Shown piece after piece: positions 60,680-64,000 of a stretch of DNA of 64,000 bases (its first letter is position 1; the number at the start of each line of letters is the position of its first letter). Position numbers and translations under genes: made by a program. Source of the DNA: Algoriphagus lutimaris (GTDB taxonomy: Bacteria; Bacteroidota; Bacteroidia; Cytophagales; Cyclobacteriaceae). The stretch spans positions 2,480,745 through 2,544,744 of the forward strand of contig NZ_JAFIDJ010000001.1 in the NCBI RefSeq assembly GCF_017051705.1, read 5' to 3'. Under the pieces are notes generated by a model that had not been told where the DNA came from, did not search any database, and was given only the letters and a program-made list of their open reading frames with translations.

Positions 60680-62245
60680 ATGACTCGAAGCTTATTATAT
60701 CAGTGTTTACCGGTTTTTGTAGGACTTTTGTGCTGCGGCCAAACTGTTTTTGCACAATTCGTCAATACGGGTAAACTATCCGTCAAGGAAGGAGCAATTA
60801 TTTGGTCTGCTCTTCCATTTGAAAATCGTACTAATGCCTCATTTATAAACGATGGGACTGTAATATTCTTGTCTGATGTAGCCAATGAAGGAGAGTTTAC
60901 TTTTAGCCAGTCCGAAGAAACCGGACTGCTTCGATTAGAAGGGCTTAGTGGCCAAAGTTTAACAGGCTCTTCACAGATCAACACTCGGAATCTATTATTA
61001 AGCAACAATTCCGACTTCATCCTTTCCAATGATCTGCAGGTATCTGGCTTAGCCGACTTTCAGGCAGGGGTAGTTAGGGCCTCTTCAGCTGACGATATTT
61101 TTGGTTTTGCAGTGGGTGCAAATTCTGAGAATTCCTCTGATGAAAGCTTTGTAGATGGAAAAGTTGGTGCGGCCATAGAGAGGGAGCTTCTTTTTCCTAC
61201 AGGAGACGCAGCATTTCGTCGGATTCTTTTTGCTTCTCCAATTCCGGCGGGGAATAAATTGAATGTCACTGCTCGATATTTTTTAGAAGATCCAGGCAAC
61301 CTTTATCCTAGAGATCAAACGGCCCTAAACGTTGTTTTAGTAGATGATGCTGAATATTGGGAACTAGAAAATCTTGAGGAAAGTAAACGCGACTTAAGCC
61401 TAACTCTCTCTTGGCGTGATGTAACCACTCCTCCTTTTATCCTAGGAGATCTCAACAAAATTGGGATTGTAAGATGGGACGAAACTGATTCTCAATGGGT
61501 CAGTGAAGGTGGAGAAATAGATTTACCAGGACAACTTGTAAGCTCGGCTGTCACGCTTAGTGGCACTTCTGTTTATACATTAGGGGTCCTCACTGGGTTT
61601 ACTAATTTGGGGCTAACAAAAACCTCATTCGACCTTTCCATTTGGGAGGGCGATCAATTTGACTATCAAATCACCCTTCAAAACAATAGCCAAGTTGCGG
61701 CCACAGACGTGGTTCTGGTTGATAACCTTCCTAGAGAGCTTGAGTTTGTGAGCGTAGAAGGAGAATCGATTTTTGGCCTACTTGAGTTTGACGTAGAGGT
61801 CGTCGGCCAGTCTGTTATCATCCGTATCCCCGAGTTTATCGGCGGCGATGAGGCCACTTTTACACTGCGAGTAAGGGCAGCTGATCCAGGCCGAATCATC
61901 AATGTGGCTGAGGTAAGCTCTTTTGAACCAGATGAAGATCCTATTGACAACCTAGATACAGATGAAAATGAGGTGAAATCATTCTTCATTCCAAATGTCA
62001 TCACACCAAATTCTGATGGATTCAATGATCAATTTGAAATAAAGGGACTCAAAAAATTTGTCTCTAACAAGCTTACTATTTTCTCGCGTTGGGGGGATAG
62101 CATCCTTGAAGAAGATAATTATTCGAACAACTGGGAAGCAGAAGGGCTTGTGGCAGGCACCTACTTCTACATCTTAGATGTAGTAGAAGAAGATGGAAGT
62201 ACTCAGTCATTTAAGGGTTGGATCCAAGTAATTAAGAAAGATTAA
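60680..62245 (+). CDS. Surface protein with DUF11-like and CHU_C (gliding-type) domains
   Basis: 521 residues. Signal peptide (QCLPVFVGLLCCGQTVFAQ). After a beta-rich region (about 20-300), a DUF11-like repeat begins at NLGLTKTSFDLSIWEGDQFDYQITLQNNSQVAATDVVLVDNLPRELEFVSVEG. The C-terminal 85 residues are the CHU_C domain (IPNVITPNSDGFNDQFEIKG, NKLTIFSRWGDSILEEDNY, LVAGTYFYILDVV), the sorting-type C-terminus for the type IX secretion system. It is exported to the cell surface. It is followed 63 bases later by the collagen-like protein, possibly the same operon. Confidence 0.88.
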   Translation: MTRSLLYQCLPVFVGLLCCGQTVFAQFVNTGKLSVKEGAIIWSALPFENRTNASFINDGTVIFLSDVANEGEFTFSQSEETGLLRLEGLSGQSLTGSSQINTRNLLLSNNSDFILSNDLQVSGLADFQAGVVRASSADDIFGFAVGANSENSSDESFVDGKVGAAIERELLFPTGDAAFRRILFASPIPAGNKLNVTARYFLEDPGNLYPRDQTALNVVLVDDAEYWELENLEESKRDLSLTLSWRDVTTPPFILGDLNKIGIVRWDETDSQWVSEGGEIDLPGQLVSSAVTLSGTSVYTLGVLTGFTNLGLTKTSFDLSIWEGDQFDYQITLQNNSQVAATDVVLVDNLPRELEFVSVEGESIFGLLEFDVEVVGQSVIIRIPEFIGGDEATFTLRVRAADPGRIINVAEVSSFEPDEDPIDNLDTDENEVKSFFIPNVITPNSDGFNDQFEIKGLKKFVSNKLTIFSRWGDSILEEDNYSNNWEAEGLVAGTYFYILDVVEEDGSTQSFKGWIQVIKKD

Positions 62246-62308
62246 ACCACAAAAAGCCGTCTTCACGGTCAAAATCAACGCATTAAAAGTTTAGTAAATA
62301 TAGAGGTT

Positions 62309-64000
62309 ATGAAAAAGGTATTACTTGTAAGTTTCTTGGCGCTATTTGTCGGTGTAGCCCATGCGCAGGTAGGGATTGGGACAGAAAATCCCCATCCATC
62401 TACTATTCTGCATATTGAATCTTCCAATCTTGGGATTCTGATCCCAAGACTCTCACTTAATTCCCCAGAGGATGCGGCATTGCTTCCTGGAGGACCTGTG
62501 GATGGCCTTTTGGTTTTCAACATCACTCAAAGTGAAACTATTGAGCCCGGCTTCTATTTCTGGCGAGATGGGAGTTGGAATCGAGTATTGGATTCAGATA
62601 ACCTCGACAATATCGAAGATCAACTTGCCGTAGTAGACGCAGAACTGGAGGATATCCGTATGAAGATGCAAGGGAGCCTAGTTTTGAATGAAGATGGTAC
62701 GATAGGTTATTTTGATGAAAATGGCGATTTCATTGCCTTAGACCTCGAAGAAATTGTACAAAACTTACAAACCATTACCACACTTACCGACAATGGGAAT
62801 GGCACTTTTACTTACACCTCTGAAGACGGTACCGCAGTTACCTTTAATGCAAATAATGACCTTCTAGACAACGGAAACGGGACTTTTACATTTACCAATG
62901 CCGCAGGAATTAGTCTAAACTTTGATGCCAGGCGTACTCAAATTGTAGATAATGGAAATGGAACCTTTACCATAAATGATGATTTTGGGAATAGTGCCAT
63001 AGTTGACGGATCAGTGACGAATGAACTTCAAAATTTATCTATTGTCGGTGACCAGCTTTCCATTTCCGATGGAAATACTGTGACTCTCCCTACTTCCACG
63101 GGGCCTCAAGGTCCAAAGGGTGACCAAGGAGATGTAGGACCTCAAGGACCTGTTGGAACCCCAGGTGCTGATGGCGACTCCGCATATGAAGTAGCAGCAG
63201 CTAATGGGTTTGTAGGAACTGAAACCGAATGGCTCGCATCTCTTGAAGGAACAGATGGAGCGGACGGTGCAGACGGCGCTGATGGCGACTCCGCATATGA
63301 AGTCGCAGTAGCCAATGGGTTTGTAGGAACTGAAACCGAATGGCTCGCATCTCTTGAAGGTGCTGATGGAGCCAATGGATTAGATGGTGCTGATGGTGCA
63401 GACGGTGCTGATGGCGACTCCGCATATGAAGTAGCAGTAGCTAATGGGTTTGTAGGAACTGAAGCCGAATGGCTCGCATCTCTTGAAGGTGCTGATGGAG
63501 CCAATGGATTAGATGGTGCAGACGGTGCTGATGGCGACTCCGCATATGAAGTCGCGGTAGCCAATGGATTTGTAGGAACTGAAGCCGAATGGCTCGCATC
63601 TCTTGAAGGTGCTGATGGAGCCAATGGATTAGATGGTGCCCCAGGTGCAGACGGTGCTGATGGCGACTCCGCATATGAAGTCGCAGTAGCTAATGGGTTT
63701 GTAGGAACTGAAGCCGAATGGCTCGCATCTCTTGAAGGAACAGATGGAGCGGACGGTGCAGACGGTGCAGACGGTGCTGATGGCGACTCCGCATATGAAG
63801 TCGCGGTAGCCAATGGATTTGTAGGAACTGAAGCAGAATGGCTCGCATCTCTTGAAGGTGCTGATGGAGCCAATGGATTAGATGGTGCCCCAGGTGCAGA
63901 CGGTGCTGATGGCGACTCCGCATATGAAGTCGCAGTAGCTAATGGGTTTGTAGGAACTGAAGCCGAATGGCTCGCATCTCTTGAAGGAACAGATGGAGCT
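62309..64000 (+). CDS. Large collagen-like repeat surface protein (5' part, runs off the window)
   Basis: Open for 564 codons from the ATG at 62309 to the right edge without a stop. Signal peptide (KVLLVSFLALFVGVAHAQ), then VGIGTENPHPSTILHIESSNLGILIPRLSL, the usual start of Bacteroidota surface proteins with phage-tail-like adhesin architecture. Four NGNGTFTxT segments (from about residue 150) come next, then GPQGPKGDQGDVGPQGPVG (collagen triplets), and seven copies of a 37-43 residue unit with DGDSAYEVAVANGFVGTE and EWLASLEG, starting at 63170, 63281, 63410, 63530, 63659, 63779 and 63908. Between units lie GADGANGLDGADGADGA-type collagen triplets of variable number. The minus strand frames here are low-complexity shadows. 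Likely a secreted adhesin or fibre; the C-terminus is needed. Confidence 0.9.
   Translation, partial: MKKVLLVSFLALFVGVAHAQVGIGTENPHPSTILHIESSNLGILIPRLSLNSPEDAALLPGGPVDGLLVFNITQSETIEPGFYFWRDGSWNRVLDSDNLDNIEDQLAVVDAELEDIRMKMQGSLVLNEDGTIGYFDENGDFIALDLEEIVQNLQTITTLTDNGNGTFTYTSEDGTAVTFNANNDLLDNGNGTFTFTNAAGISLNFDARRTQIVDNGNGTFTINDDFGNSAIVDGSVTNELQNLSIVGDQLSISDGNTVTLPTSTGPQGPKGDQGDVGPQGPVGTPGADGDSAYEVAAANGFVGTETEWLASLEGTDGADGADGADGDSAYEVAVANGFVGTETEWLASLEGADGANGLDGADGADGADGDSAYEVAVANGFVGTEAEWLASLEGADGANGLDGADGADGDSAYEVAVANGFVGTEAEWLASLEGADGANGLDGAPGADGADGDSAYEVAVANGFVGTEAEWLASLEGTDGADGADGADGADGDSAYEVAVANGFVGTEAEWLASLEGADGANGLDGAPGADGADGDSAYEVAVANGFVGTEAEWLASLEGTDGA
63170..64000 (+). repeat. Tandem 111-129 base coding repeats
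   Basis: Seven units with start-to-start spacings of 111, 129, 120, 129, 120 and 129 bases. All differences are multiples of nine, meaning whole Gly-X-Y triplets are gained or lost. Near-identical DNA over most of each unit shows recent unequal recombination. Confidence 0.9.

Noticed and set aside
63142-63923. Long minus strand Ala-Pro-Ser and Arg-His-Gln frames
   Set aside because: They are antisense shadows of the collagen-like coding repeats; their low complexity mirrors the repeat DNA.

Overview
The window looks like a Bacteroidota chromosome of the order Cytophagales, probably a Cyclobacteriaceae member close to Algoriphagus. This is inferred from the DUF6090 paralogues, the rplM-rpsI-rpsB-tsf cluster with a GTG-started L13, a CHU_C (gliding/T9SS-type) domain, DUF3078, DUF3108 and DUF5687 proteins, several TAnnTTTG -7 elements typical of Bacteroidota, and a tmRNA tag of the GENxYAxAA type. 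The species cannot be fixed from sequence alone.

Region 1 (1-20.57 kb) is an accessory array. Sixteen or so unrelated genes all lie on the + strand, almost all as single-gene units: a CPBP protease, five DUF6090 membrane proteins, a PQQ-type sugar dehydrogenase, a HExxH lipoprotein, an esterase, a four-helix membrane protein, a pentapeptide-repeat protein with a TIR/deoxyribosyltransferase-like tail, a TolB-like protein, an NTF2-like protein, a DUF6624 protein and a DUF4350-like protein. The long spacers between them are built from the same noncoding blocks in a fixed order. They also contain many imperfect hairpins with AAC...GTT ends that look like integron attC sites, some 60 nt and some 130 nt long. 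Several spacers carry two hairpins with a 300-530 nt noncoding module between them. I read this as an integron-like cassette array (or attC cluster without a visible integrase) in which gene cassettes alternate with a mobile noncoding cassette. This is the most novel thing in the window.

Region 2 (20.6-34 kb) is core chromosome. It holds ettA, a DUF349 protein, DUF2795, a LiaF-like/LytS-like/LytTR three-gene signalling operon, ispD, queA, a FtsX/MacB-like permease, recA, a DUF3108 protein, and a PhoB/PhoR-like pair preceded by a PHO-box-like direct repeat.

Region 3 (34-49 kb) is also core. It holds a small six-cysteine secreted peptide paired with a beta-propeller lipoprotein, an RluA-type pseudouridine synthase, rplM-rpsI-rpsB-tsf, a Xaa-Pro aminopeptidase, an M16 protease with an O-methyltransferase, an MltD-like LysM transglycosylase, a DUF3078 protein, a dnaX gene whose gamma and tau frames are split by an A10 tract, ssrA (tmRNA), and a kinase/P-loop ATPase pair.

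Region 4 (49-64 kb) contains a secreted esterase, an RND efflux operon (adaptor, pump, TolC-like channel), an ABC exporter (ATPase plus DUF5687 permease), a nitroreductase, a CHU_C surface protein, and the start of a large collagen-like repeat protein that runs off the right edge.
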